A stretch of DNA of 21,049 nucleotides. Origin: Chara braunii. Its lineage: Eukaryota > Streptophyta > Charophyceae > Charales > Characeae. Within the stretch, counting starts at the first letter, position 1; the number at the start of each line of letters is the position of its first letter. Positions 1 through 8,630 of this stretch are shown in pieces. The stretch spans positions 80,535 through 101,583 of the forward strand of contig BFEA01001046.1 of assembly GCA_003427395.1 (NCBI GenBank), given 5' to 3'. The notes under the pieces were generated by a model, which was not told the origin of the DNA, ran no database searches, and saw nothing but the letters and a program-made list of their open reading frames with translations. Position numbers and translations under genes: made by a program.

Positions 1-2160
1 AAAAAAAAAAAGGGCACACTCCTCAGGGGATAGAGCTCCGCGAGGAGGGACAAAACCCTGTGGGAGGTCTATCTGAGGAACTGTGGGTGTGCGGGCGCCA
101 GCCGGTGCAACCCGACTGCTCGCACGACCCACGGCAGACATGGCCATCTGCAGGCGCTCGGCCACCGAGACAGTGTCATCATCCAAGTGGTACTGGTTGA
201 CGTCATGAAGCTTGATATCCTCGGGGCGTCCCCAATGGTAGGGTCGAGCTCGGCTGAGGCGTCCTCTCCATACTCGAGCGAACTGTAGTGCCGAAAGAAT
301 GGCGCTCCAGGTCAAGCCAGGCGACGAAAACGACCAACAAAAGAGGAACGACCTCTGGTGGTACCACGAGACTGGGAGGTGGAGGCTGGCTGCGAAGAGG
401 ATGGGGAGACAGAGAAGCGACTGCACATCCTCTAGTATTGTCGCGCAGCATCGTATGCCTGATCCGCAGAAGAGAATGATCGCCTCCATAGCTCTAAGCA
501 GTAGTCAGTCGGCAGGCTGACGAGGAACCGGTCGGTGAGTGTGACCTCCGGTAGGAACGTCTCGTCACAAACAAGACGAGCGTCCTGAAACACCCGGATG
601 TGACGCTCTAGGTCGGCAGGTACAGAGGACCCAAACCATCTGGTCTGGGTGACATTGTCTAAGGCGTCGGTGGCGTCATGACGAGCGCCGAAGCGGTCGT
701 GAAGGAAGGCCGTGAAATCGGTCATAATGGGGACCTCACCCACGCGAAGGCGTTAGGTATAATGATCCTCTCACGCAGTGGACGAACTGTCTCGCAATTT
801 GGTTGCGAGCACATCACACCACTGCTCCTAACGGGTGGTCGTCAGGGAGAGTGTGCGCGTTGTTATCTGCAACCAGCGAGAGACACGAGATGTGTCATCA
901 TACTCGGGAATGTTCGAGGTGCGCACAGGAGGATGTCCACTGTGCTGATGGCAGGGGGAGAGAGATCGAGGTGAGTGCACTACGGCGGCTTAAGTCGGAA
1001 CCGCTGCAGGGGCAGAGGTGGGGGAAGGTTGTGGGCCGTGGCCGCTGGCGGATGGACCAGTAGACAAGGAGGCAACGGTCGCGGGTAGCTGTCCCGGAAT
1101 GGCTAGGTAAGAGGGGAAAGTTTGAGGAGCCGATTGGGGGAAACGAGCCGGCATGATGAGGGTCGAGGAGGTGGTGGACGAAAAAGAAGGGTGAGTAACC
1201 TGTGAAGGGTGAGGCTGTTTCAGGGTCAGGATCTCCGCCAGAGCCTGCGCAATGGTGGCCTGTAAAGTGGCCACTCAGTGGGTGCACGGGGTAGGAGGTG
1301 GAGGAGGCGGAGCGGGTCTCCCTGTAGGAGGAGGAGTTCTAGCCTGGGTGGTACCCTGCTGTGGGGGTAGGGGAACGAAGGGGGGAAGAAGAGGGCAGAG
1401 TCGTAATGCCGCGACCGGTGCGGGAAGTTGGGAAGCAGCACCGGTGTGGGTCGATGAAACTGCTGGGCCAGATGGTGGTATCTGGACCTCAGCACCAGCG
1501 GCAGCAGTAGAGACGGTAGGGGTGGCAGACGCCAAAGGAGGTGCCGCAACAGACGGGGTGGTTTGAGCGGCAGCGACAACCACCACTGCTGAGAGAGAGT
1601 GTTGGGCCTGAGTCACAGGGGAGGAAGAACCACCACGTCCGTGGCGTCGGAGTCGTGGGACCCCAGCCGGTGAGCCGGCAGGGGATGGGGTGTGAGAGTG
1701 GAGGGGAGAGCGGTGGGGAGAGCCCTTAAGACAGTTGACGTCAAGGGCAAGCGCATTGATTTGCGCTTGCAATGGTCCAAACGTACTACGTTGCGCCTGG
1801 ATTGCTAGAAGGACGACATGAAGGTCCATGGTGTTCGCATGGGCCTGATCTTGAGCCGTTGACTGCGCGGGGACCTGGATTGTGGACTGCGCTGTGGCGA
1901 TCTCCTCAGTTTTAGCGCTCTCCGTGGGCGGTGGAGGATGACAAGTAGATATGGTGGGAGGTGGGGGGAGATATAGGTTGTGGTATGGGGACAGGGAACC
2001 ATGAGAGCGGAGTGGGTAGTCGTGGGTCGGCTCGCCCCGTGACCAGCGGGTCACGCGTGAGATGGTGGCGCGAATCCGGTCGAGGGCAGAGGAGGCATTC
2101 GGGTCCAGGGTGCCCGACGGGACGAGGCGGGAGAGTAGGGGGGGGTTAGGAGAACCCTAA
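1..2160 (-). pseudogene. Degenerate LTR-retrotransposon gag, 5' region to window edge
   Basis: Minus-strand coding remnant that reads through several frames. An N-terminal Pro/Ser/Thr-rich region is open from a stop near 2160 to a TGA at 1275-1277. The same frame continues to a TAA at 990-992. A gag-like piece follows at about 867-914 (IPEYDDTSRVSRWLQ), then another at 432-743 containing TDFTAFLHDRF and a Leu/Arg-rich stretch typical of a capsid-like gag core. After a further frame change, 1-215 reads NQYHLDDDTVSVAERLQ and stays open to a poly(A) run at the window start. At least three stops or shifts make it non-functional. There is no clear ATG at the 5' end; the first in-frame ATG is near 1831. 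The order candidate LTR, primer site, leader, gag on one strand supports one element. A host Pro-rich protein is less likely. Pol, if present, lies left of the window. Confidence 0.55.
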
Positions 2161-2196
2161 ACCCTAGAAAAAACCCTAAGAAAACCCTAACCGGAG
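2151..2196. repeat. Short interstitial plant-type telomere-like motifs
   Basis: Four CCCTAA-type units occur within about 45 bases, including one tandem AACCCTAAACCCTA, separated by short A-rich spacers. CCCTAAA/TTTAGGG is the usual plant telomere unit and also the telo-box of some promoters. Too short and degenerate to be a true telomere end. Confidence 0.6.
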
Positions 2197-2403
2197 TTTA
2201 GGTGGTCAGGGGAGGGTAGCGGCAACCTAATCAAGAAAAGAACATATTCAAAATAATAACTATAGAGGGGAGGGGGAGAAAAAATAAAATAAACAGTGAA
2301 TTGTTGAAATAAAAATAAAATAAAAGAATAATAAGCAATAAATAAATAAATAAATAAGGAGGTGGAGGAGAGTGAAGAGAAACTAATTTCGAAGATTTTT
2401 CAA
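2197..2403. other. AT-rich non-coding leader segment
   Basis: A/G-rich sequence with runs of AATAAA and a short AAAT tetranucleotide repeat near 2337-2356. No open frame, RNA or motif is recognised. It lies in the presumed 5' leader of the minus-strand LTR element. Confidence 0.4.
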
Positions 2404-2625
2404 AAATTTCGGCGGCATTTCGTTACCCCCATGGGGTCGAAGTGTGTCGTCAAGAAAAAGACTAAGTAAAATGGGAAAATTTGGCCAACGCTTCGCTACC
2501 CCCAAGGGGTTAAAATGTGCGGTAAGAAGAAAGTAGGGAGGAAAAACAAAATTTCGACAGCACTTCGTTACCCCCAAGGGATCAAAATATACGCCGACAA
2601 CAAAAAAGACTAAGTCCTAGCAAGA
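2404..2625. repeat. Tandem repeat, three degenerate copies of about 72-73 bp
   Basis: The anchor TTCGTTACCCCC or a close variant starts at about 2418, 2491 and 2563, giving periods of 73 and 72 bp. Flanking bases (GGGGT.AAA.TGTG, AAGAAAAAGACTAAG) also recur. Since 72 is a multiple of three, a minus-strand frame shows a 24-residue peptide repeat (core xGVxKxxPxF). I regard that as a by-product of the DNA repeat. Confidence 0.75.
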
Positions 2626-2689
2626 TATAGAGGTGCTGCAAAAAATTTGAATAAATCAAATAAAATAAAAAAAATCAGAAAATGAGAAA

Positions 2690-3045
2690 AGAAGTACGGA
2701 CTAAGATAATTCAATTTTTTGGAGGAAAAAAAAAAAATTAAATCAAAAAGAGAGAAAAGAAGAAAAACAGGAAATTCAAAGTTGGGTGGGGGGGGGATGG
2801 AAAAGCGATGAGGAAAATAAGAAATAGGTGAGAAGAGAAAGAAAAAGTAAAGTGGGAGATGGGGGAGATGATGGGGTTGTAGTTGGGGGAGGGAAGGGGG
2901 AGAGGAGGGTGGTAGAATGGGAGAGAAGGATATGGAAAAGGTGGGGAGGAGTATATGAGATTAGTAGAAGATGGTGAGTGGGGAGGAGAGGGGAGAAAAA
3001 GAAAAAGATGAGTGGAGAGGGATTGGGGGATAGTAGGTAGAAGGG
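2690..3045. repeat. Purine-rich low-complexity tract
   Basis: Almost entirely A and G on the plus strand (GGGA, GAAAA, GGGGAG runs), giving a pyrimidine-rich complement. The long minus-strand open frames here encode only Pro/Ser/Leu/Phe low-complexity peptide and are not credible genes. Confidence 0.7.
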
Positions 3046-3083
3046 TGATACCAGGCTCTTGGATAGCCAAGAGCAGAGCTCTA

Positions 3084-3104
3084 CCAAGATCCACAGGATC
3101 TTGG
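3084..3104. repeat. Perfect 9-bp inverted repeat, 3-nt loop
   Basis: CCAAGATCC, loop ACA, GGATCTTGG. It sits in the presumed leader of the minus-strand LTR element. A small RNA hairpin or chance palindrome; no T-run follows that would suggest a terminator. Confidence 0.4.
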
Positions 3105-3324
3105 CCTTCAAGATGTTGCTGACCTGATGCCTCAGCGATAAAAAAATAACGCTGATAATCTGTGGTTGGCTGAGATCTTGATCAGCTACAGATTTCACTG
3201 TAGTGCAGCCCCCTAGCCAGGGGGGTCTTCAAGATCCTCAGCAAGCTGCCACGTGGCACTGCAGATAGCCACCAGCTACCTGCCACGTGCGCAAGCAGCA
3301 GCACTCACGCCCGCCCGGGGCGAG

Positions 3325-3420
3325 GGGGGGGGGCAAATAGTTGCCTTGCCGCTTGTTGCTCGCTGCTCGCCGCTCGCTGATAGGGGAAGGGGGTAAATAG
3401 TTGTCGTGGCACTTCTTCAA
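3325..3420. repeat. Degenerate direct repeat, 60-bp spacing
   Basis: GGGCAAATAGTTG at about 3331 and GGGTAAATAGTTG at about 3391 head two similar stretches that both run on into (C/T)G(T/C)(C/G)G...CTT.TT. The segment between holds GCTCGC-type short repeats. Confidence 0.45.
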
Positions 3421-3449
3421 CGCCAACGTGTCACAATCTCAACTTAGAT

Positions 3450-3545
3450 TGTGGTTTTGGCTAGTGTGTTAAGACACTGGCTATGCACGCGCACGAGTGT
3501 CAGCCGCCCAGATTCAAACCCTGGCACTGGCAGCATCCCGGATCT
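3450..3545 (+). repeat. Possible tRNA-derived SINE-like fragment
   Basis: TTGGCTAGTGTGTTAAG resembles a pol III A box with one base missing. About 60 bases on, CCAGATTCAAACCCTGG resembles a B box inside a small T-arm-like stem (CCAG/CTGG). Neither box matches fully and no cloverleaf folds cleanly by eye. Confidence 0.3.
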
Positions 3546-3832
3546 TGATATACTATATATTTGGGAGCGGAGCGGGGTGGGGCGGGGCAGTGGGGCAGCG
3601 TGGGCGCGTGGCGCGCGCTCGTGCGTTGGCCTTGGCCTTGGTGATTGCACGCACGCGTCGTGGTGATCCTCTCCTTTTCGCCACTTGTCCGTCTCTCCAC
3701 GCTGTCACGCTGCTGTTCTTTCCACCGTTTTTTGCTGTTTTCGCCCCCAAAACACCTGAAAATCCTGCTGTCGGGATTACACCGATTCCCGCTGTTACGT
3801 GTCGAGGGCGGGTTGGAGCGGGGACGGTTCCC

Positions 3833-3844
3833 GCTCTGATACCA
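3833..3844 (-). promoter_or_regulatory. LTR-retrotransposon primer-binding site (tRNA-iMet type)
   Basis: On the minus strand this is TGGTATCAGAGC, the classic plant primer-binding site complementary to the 3' end of initiator tRNA-Met. It lies one base inside the inner end of the candidate LTR (…GGCACA), as expected, and points toward the gag remnant at 2160-1. It would prime minus-strand cDNA synthesis. Confidence 0.65.
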
Positions 3845-3845
3845 G

Positions 3846-4619
3846 TGTGCCGGACCTGCCGGGATGGCGGTCCGACAGGATGGAGACGAAGGTGTAGACG
3901 AAGGAGGAAGTGGAGATGGAGCTGGAATGGACAGCGCAGCTCCGACGCAGACTCAACACCGCACGTACTCCAACAAGTGCAAAAATGATGAATGACGAAA
4001 AACAGACAACAGCTGGGTATACCCCCAGCGGACTGACTGACTGGACTGGACTGGCCTGGTACCGACAGTGGTACTGGGCAAGACTGGAACAGCACACGGC
4101 CCGCGGGGTCAGGCCACGGCCTGGTCCCACAGGCCGAACTAGCAAATAGCCAAATAGGCCCTGGCTGTAGGCCAGGGCAGATGGAGGCCCGCTGCACCAC
4201 ATCATCTCCACATCTTCTCCACCATCTCCATCTCGTAGTCTGCATATCATCTTCATGGTATCTTCAGGTCATCTCCTTCATGTCATATCGCCGTCATTTC
4301 TATATCATAGCAGATAATGAGCACATAGCGACACACATTCAAGGGCGCAGATGAAAAGCCGTGCATGCACACGGCAATGACGAATGGTGTGTGTGTGTGT
4401 GTGTGTGAGTGAGAGAGAGAGAGAGACAGAGACAGAGAGAGAGTAGGATCACACGATCAGTGCGACAAATATAGCGAGAGAGTGAACCCCGAGCGCAAGT
4501 GGCTCTTAAAATTTCATCTTGAAAAAAAAAAAACAGCCGCAGGTCACAAACCAGTACTAGGTGTATAACGCCAGAGACATGAAGCAATCATGTTGGACTC
4601 AGTCTAACGGGGTACTACA
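3846..4619 (-). mobile_element. Candidate 5' LTR of the minus-strand retrotransposon
   Basis: Read on the minus strand, the segment starts TGTAGTACCCC (4619) and ends GGCACA (3846). This gives TG…CA ends and a 774-bp length, directly followed by the primer-binding site. It contains a GT/GA microsatellite (4385-4444) and a GATGAAGATG-like stretch (4200-4310). No second LTR copy is in the window, so the outer boundary rests only on the TGT…ACA ends and could be off. Long open frames across 3553-4256 on both strands show no retroelement or host domain and are taken as composition. Confidence 0.45.
4385..4444. repeat. GT then GA microsatellite
   Basis: About ten GT dinucleotides followed by (GA)n with GACA interruptions. 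Confidence 0.85.
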
Positions 4620-5090
4620 ATCTCCCCGTCGGTTGGTTAGTATGTGCAGCGTCGCAGTGGGGTCCACATCGTGCCTATGCCCACTTAATCTTCACGTCAT
4701 CTTCACAACGTCTGCATAATATTATTAAATCATTGCCATGTCAGCTCTATGCGGTCGTTCAGGTCGTCCGAGCATAACTCACCCTAAAAGTGAATGTATA
4801 CAAGCTATAGTTCCGGCCAGTTACAGCCAAAATAAGGGTGCGCGGTGTTCGGGGGAAGACGGTAGTGATGGACGACGTCATCTTCGCCCGATCTGCATGT
4901 CATTTCCAAACTCCAGGGTGAGCAGGTGCCAGGAGGTGACAAGGAGCTGTCTCGTCCAACTGGCCTAGCTCAGTTGTGCATCTCTCAACTATCCAAATAC
5001 CAGACCCACTGACTTCGACCTGCCCTGCAAGCAGATGAATAAAAATTATACTACAGATGGAGCTGTAGCCTGTAGGAGGTGAAATTTGAG
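4620..5090. other. No gene seen
   Basis: Mixed-composition DNA without a credible open frame, tRNA-like fold or clear repeat. The 76-codon plus frame at 4738-4968 shows no domain, signal peptide or coding bias that I trust. Confidence 0.4.
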
Positions 5091-5195
5091 GCCTCTTTAT
5101 GAGGCTGGCGGTAATTTAACGGGGGTCCGGAGTCATAGAACATCGATCATGGCTCTTTATGAGGGTCGGGGGTAATTTAACGGGGTCGGGGGTCC
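5091..5195. repeat. Direct repeat, two copies about 60 bp apart
   Basis: CTCTTTATGAGGCTGGCGG then TAATTTAACGGGGGTCC (from 5093) recurs as CTCTTTATGAGGGTCGGGGG then TAATTTAACGGGGTC (from 5153). The first copies are separated by a short unique segment. Confidence 0.6.
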
Positions 5196-5198
5196 ATT

Positions 5199-5250
5199 GA
5201 TGTTGTTGTTGTTGGTGGTGGTGTTGGTGTTGGTGTTGGTGTTGGTGTTT
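5199..5250. repeat. TTG/GGTGTT microsatellite
   Basis: (TTG)n passes into (GGTGTT)n. The minus-strand frame reads Asn/Thr repeats only. Confidence 0.8.
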
Positions 5251-5389
5251 ACTACAGTATGAGGAATAATGATGACGGAGGAGTCGGAGATATTATGCTG
5301 AGAGAGGACGTGCGGAGAGTCTGGAGAGATGATGGGGGCGACGTGAGGAAGGCATGGGCATCCGTTCCATAGGGTGTTCATCTTCGTGT

Positions 5390-5550
5390 CGTTTTGCTTC
5401 TCCTCCTCCTCTCCCTCCTCCCCCTGCTCCTGGTCCTCCCCCTCATTGTCCTCCTCATTCGTCTTCTTCTACCTCTTAATGGCTTCGTTCTTTTTCCCCT
5501 CCTCCCCCTCCTCCTCCCCCTCGTCCTCCTCTCCTCCTCCTCCTCCATTT
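5390..5550. repeat. CT-rich low-complexity tract
   Basis: Runs of CTCCTC, CCCTCC and TCTTC. Four overlapping open frames on both strands code only Leu/Ser/Pro or Arg/Gly repeats, so none is annotated as a gene. Confidence 0.75.
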
Positions 5551-5644
5551 GGGGAGCAGTTGAATGGCATTGTCCGTTTGTGAGTCTTGTGTTGGGAGCA
5601 TTGGGGAGTATGTGGAGCTGACAAGGGATGATGGTACCTCCTTT

Positions 5645-5646
5645 AA

Positions 5647-5670
<24 letters not shown>
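5645..5670 (+). repeat. Poly(A)26 tract followed by G7
   Basis: A run of 26 A then 7 G. It could be the tail of an old retroposed sequence, but I see no flanking target-site duplication. Confidence 0.6.
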
Positions 5671-5677
<7 letters not shown>

Positions 5678-5953
5678 TTCTTCGGACATCTGTAAAAGCT
5701 GGAACGATACAGAGAAGGTTCATGATCATCGTCCCTACGCATTCAAGGATGACACCGCATAAATCGAGAAATGGGTCCCAGAAGAGGGGAAACAGGGATA
5801 AGTACCTGGCAGTGCCTCTTCATCCACAACCTGCCTGTGATATTCACCATCTGATTCAGTTGTGTGAAAATAAAGGGCATTCTCAAACAAAAACGAAGAC
5901 AGGAGATGTGTCGACTGTATCCGGTGTATCCGTCTCTAATAATTGCGTTTGGC
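5671..5953. other. No gene seen
   Basis: Plus-strand frames here (for example around 5722-5950) give no recognisable domain. The sequence is not obviously repetitive. Confidence 0.35.
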
Positions 5954-5954
5954 T

Positions 5955-6007
<53 letters not shown>

Positions 6008-6011
6008 GGTT
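5954..6011. repeat. Poly(T)23, (GT)n, (GGGT)n compound repeat
   Basis: Twenty-three T, then about eleven GT, then GGGT units. Simple compound microsatellite. Confidence 0.85.
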
Positions 6012-6204
6012 CATGCAAATTTGGTGACGGAAGATAGCAATTACCTGTTTGGTACTGTTTTTTTCCTTTTTTGTCTTTTTTTTTAAATATATTCTTCCAA
6101 GTCTCGTTGACTGGCACGTACGAAAGAATCTGCCTTCCACAAAAAAAAAAGAAAAAAAGAGAAACAGCGAAGGGTCAAAAGTGACAACAGAAAAATCCCC
6201 TTTC

Positions 6205-6328
6205 AGGGCCTCGCCACACCACTCTCGAAATGTGAAAAAGACAAAAATGTGGCGGGCGCATCTGGCCATGTTCTAGCACCAAGTTCATTCTCATTTTGCA
6301 CATTTCGAGAGTGGTGTGGCTATGCCCT
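6205..6328. repeat. Fold-back repeat with 34-bp arms
   Basis: Left arm 6205-6238 contains CCACACCACTCTCGAAATGTG. The right arm 6295-6328 is its near-perfect reverse complement (about 30 of 34 positions), around a 56-bp loop. It resembles a small fold-back MITE or a hairpin RNA precursor. No target-site duplication is obvious. Confidence 0.7.
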
Positions 6329-6449
6329 CAATTTCATTCCGCCGGCAAAATATTTCAAATTTCAAGAAAACACAGATGGGAAGGCTCCCATTGAATCAGT
6401 TAGTATCTATTCCGTTTCTCCTGACTAACTTCATCCTTTTCTTTTTCAA

Positions 6450-7050
6450 AGAGGCAAGTATGTTGATGTCACTTTTAAATATGAGCAAAACAAAACACGC
6501 GCCGGGGAAAAAAACAGGTACCGAGTTCCAAAGAGCAATGAAAGTACCAACAACACCTGTGGTGGGGTCAGTAGTTACTAAACAACGTGTATTTTAGGAC
6601 ATCAGGCCTCGCCGTGCACGCACGGCCTCGAACCGGTACCTTCGGTCTCACTAACGAAGTCTCGTAACCACTACAACCCTGGGAGGTAAGTCTCGTAACC
6701 ACTACAACCCTGGGAGGTATTATAGAAACTGGATATTTCGGGTATGTTGATGTCGCTTTTAAATATGAGCAAAACAAAACAAGCGCCGGGAAAAAGAACA
6801 GGTACCGAGTTCCAAAAAGCAATGAAAGTACCAACAGCTGTGGTGGGGTCAGGCCAGGTGTCAAAACTACAGGGGTGGGTCCGGGCAAGTAGGTTGAGAT
6901 CACTTTTGAGTATCAAATGAGGAAAAAATCTCGCCCCCAAAAAAAACAGGTACCGAGTTTTGAAAAGCAATGAAAGTATGAAACAGCTGTGGTGGGGTCA
7001 GGCCGGGTGTCATAACTACAGAGGTCGGTCGTGGTGTCAGACGGGTTTGA
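6450..7050. repeat. Three degenerate copies of a dispersed repeat of about 120-150 bp
   Basis: Copies start near 6452, 6740 and 6889. They share GTTGATGTC.CTTTTAA, then A-rich sequence, then ACAGGTACCGAGTT and AGCAATGAAAGTA, then TGTGGTGGGGTCAG. Copies 2 and 3 are in tandem (period about 150). Copies 1 and 2 are separated by the tRNA-like insert at 6604-6718. Copy 3 is the most diverged. The minus-strand open frames here repeat with the DNA and are not annotated as genes. Confidence 0.7.
6604..6718 (-). repeat. tRNA-derived SINE-like element with duplicated A-box segment
   Basis: On the minus strand GTTGTAGTGGTTA is a strong A-box/D-loop motif, and GGTTCGAGGCC (6634-6624) matches the B box at 10 of 11 positions. 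The 31-bp unit carrying the A box is perfectly duplicated in tandem (6657-6687 and 6688-6718). Pol III could use it as a promoter in principle. It sits between copies of another repeat, consistent with insertion. Confidence 0.55.
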
Positions 7051-7063
7051 GGTAACTTCAGTA

Positions 7064-7231
7064 GAGTCACAAAGAGTTATCATTGCACTATGGGGCAAGA
7101 TACAGTTTGCAATTGCACTTTGAGCAGTGCCACCCGACCTGGCCAGAAAGCTGTGTTGTATCCATTGCCCCAACTGCATTTCAAAACTGTATTTTGGCCC
7201 ATAGTGCAATTATAACTCATTTTTGTGACTC
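7064..7231. repeat. Fold-back repeat with arms of about 54 bp
   Basis: The left arm (7064-7117) starts GAGTCACAAAGAGTTAT and includes ATTGCACTATGGGG. The right arm (7175-7231) is its reverse complement with a few mismatches and small gaps. The loop is about 57 bp, close to that of the fold-back at 6205-6328. A MITE-like palindrome or hairpin transcript is possible. Confidence 0.7.
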
Positions 7232-7398
7232 CCGCCTAGTTTCCCCCCCAAAGGGAAGAAAGCCCAATGGATTCTTTTCTACCCAAATTGTCCTTTCAAA
7301 TTCAAACTCACACCGTGATATCTTTGCCTGCCCGTGCTTTTTTAGCTTTTGCGAACTCAAAACCTGCCCTGTCCGCCGTTGTTCCTTTTTCTTTTTAA

Positions 7399-7510
7399 TC
7401 CAGTTTCAGACCTGCTCGAGGTGATGAGAGCAGGCACCTCGAGCAGTACCCCTGCTGCACTGCTGGTGCTCCAATCTATTGATTGGGAGCTGCACCAGCC
7501 GGAAACTGGG
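7399..7510. repeat. Nested inverted repeats forming a three-way junction
   Basis: An outer pair, CCAGTTTC (about 7401) and GAAACTGG (about 7501), encloses two hairpins. The first is a perfect 12-bp stem, CTGCTCGAGGTG (7412-7423) with CACCTCGAGCAG (7435-7446). The second is imperfect at 7461-7497 (CTGGTGC…GCACCAG). It could be a structured RNA or a decayed palindromic element. No ribozyme core was found. Confidence 0.5.
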
Positions 7511-7710
7511 TCCAGCGTCCCTTATGGGTCATAATTAAACTGACTTGTAGTTACGGGGGCCAGTACCCGGCTTTGGCTTAGATAAGGGCCAGCTCCCATA
7601 ACTTCAAGCTGCCTGTTTAGACAGGATTCAGAGGAAAGTAGTGGAAGTCATGCACTTAACCTACTCTTAATTGTGTGCCTAGTAACCGGCCTCTACAACA
7701 CCCTGGGCTT

Positions 7711-7796
<86 letters not shown>
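7711..7796 (+). repeat. (ACA)n followed by poly(A)54
   Basis: About ten ACA units, then 54 consecutive A. This resembles the tail of a retroposed sequence, but the run length is probably inexact in the assembly. Confidence 0.75.
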
Positions 7797-7798
<2 letters not shown>

Positions 7799-8290
7799 TA
7801 CTACTCATGAAGCCGCCTAGAACTCCTTTCACAGGCTGCCTGAGCTGTATTGAGGCTGCCAAAGATGAAGCAGTCATGGCCATGTGAAGACACCTGCCGG
7901 AAACTGTGTCGGGCATCCCATTATTCCCATACACTTCATACCTAAGACTTAGTTCCTATCTGAGCTGTATGTTTTTGGTAATCGGGCTATGTTTGCATCC
8001 TTGCTGAGTTTGTTTCAATTTTTGCGTGCGTAACAGAGTGGCTTTATTGGTGCATCCTTCTCCTCTGTTCTCATGCGTGGGCAGTCTTCTCTTTTCACTG
8101 GTCCAGGAACTTCTTAGATCTTCGCAAATTATCAGAATTTGTATAATATTATTAAGCTGTAGTGAAATTGCCAAAGAATTGGCAGTCTGCAATCAGCTCT
8201 GTCCATCATGGATCAGAGTAACCTCAGCTATCTGTGATACCAGTTACTGTGGTAATTCGAGAAGGAGCATTACCTCACCACCAAATTCGT
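7797..8290. other. No gene seen
   Basis: Around 7906-7930 (GCCGGAAACTG…) it partly resembles 7498-7525, suggesting a diverged copy of the same repeat. Otherwise no credible frame, RNA or mobile-element end is visible. Confidence 0.35.
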
Positions 8291-8295
8291 CTGCA

Positions 8296-8560
8296 ACCAT
8301 TAGCTCAGTAGGTTTCATGCCTGAGCGGCACCGCCTAGGTGCTGGGTTCTATTCCCGTTGCCGTCACTTTCAGTGGCCTGAGAAGGATTGGTGGCCACGG
8401 CCTGTCAACACTGGTAGCTCACTGGGGCGAGTTGCGCCGCCCTGTAACCCGTTGCAATGCCGGAGCATCGGGCCAAGTGGAAGTGGCTGCTCAGGTCCTG
8501 CTGCGGCTGGTCTGCTGCGGCTGGTCCAGACTGGCTGGTCCAGACACACCCAATAAAAAA
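8296..8560 (+). mobile_element. tRNA-derived SINE-like element
   Basis: The head is clearly tRNA-like. The A box TAGCTCAGTAGG (8301-8312) fits the consensus exactly. The B box GGTTCTATTCC (8345-8355) differs at one position, with normal spacing. A D stem GCTC/GAGC, an anticodon stem GGCAC/GTGCT around a 7-base loop, and a short T arm GGG/CCC can be drawn. The variable loop is missing and position 33 is G, so it is not a working tRNA. About 200 bp of unrelated body follows, with a duplicated GCTGCGGCTGGTC, ending near CAATAAAAAAG. This fits a SINE mobilised by a LINE. The ends are approximate and no target-site duplication was confirmed. Confidence 0.6.
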
Positions 8561-8630
8561 GAGCTCTCAGGTTGAGTTCTCAGTCAGAATCATCATAGCT
8601 GACATTCATCATTACGATGCTTATCAGGGT

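Noticed and set aside
1275-2054. 259-residue minus-strand Pro-rich open frame as an intact gene
   Set aside because: It lacks a proper ATG, ends at a TGA that is followed in the same frame by more similar sequence, and fits the N-terminal part of a broken gag.
3047-3054. Second primer-binding-site-like sequence (TGGTATCA on the minus strand)
   Set aside because: Only eight bases match the tRNA-iMet complement, about what chance gives in this length, and no LTR end is adjacent.
2738-3198. Minus-strand frames of 118 and 140 residues
   Set aside because: They read only Pro/Ser/Leu/Phe from a purine/pyrimidine tract; composition explains them.
3497-4256. Long overlapping frames on both strands of the candidate LTR
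   Set aside because: Open in several frames at once, Arg/Pro/Ala-rich, with no domain.
7399-7510. Hammerhead-type ribozyme
   Set aside because: GAAAC and GTC are present, but the CTGATGA core is not; GTGATGAG differs at an essential base and the stems are in the wrong order.
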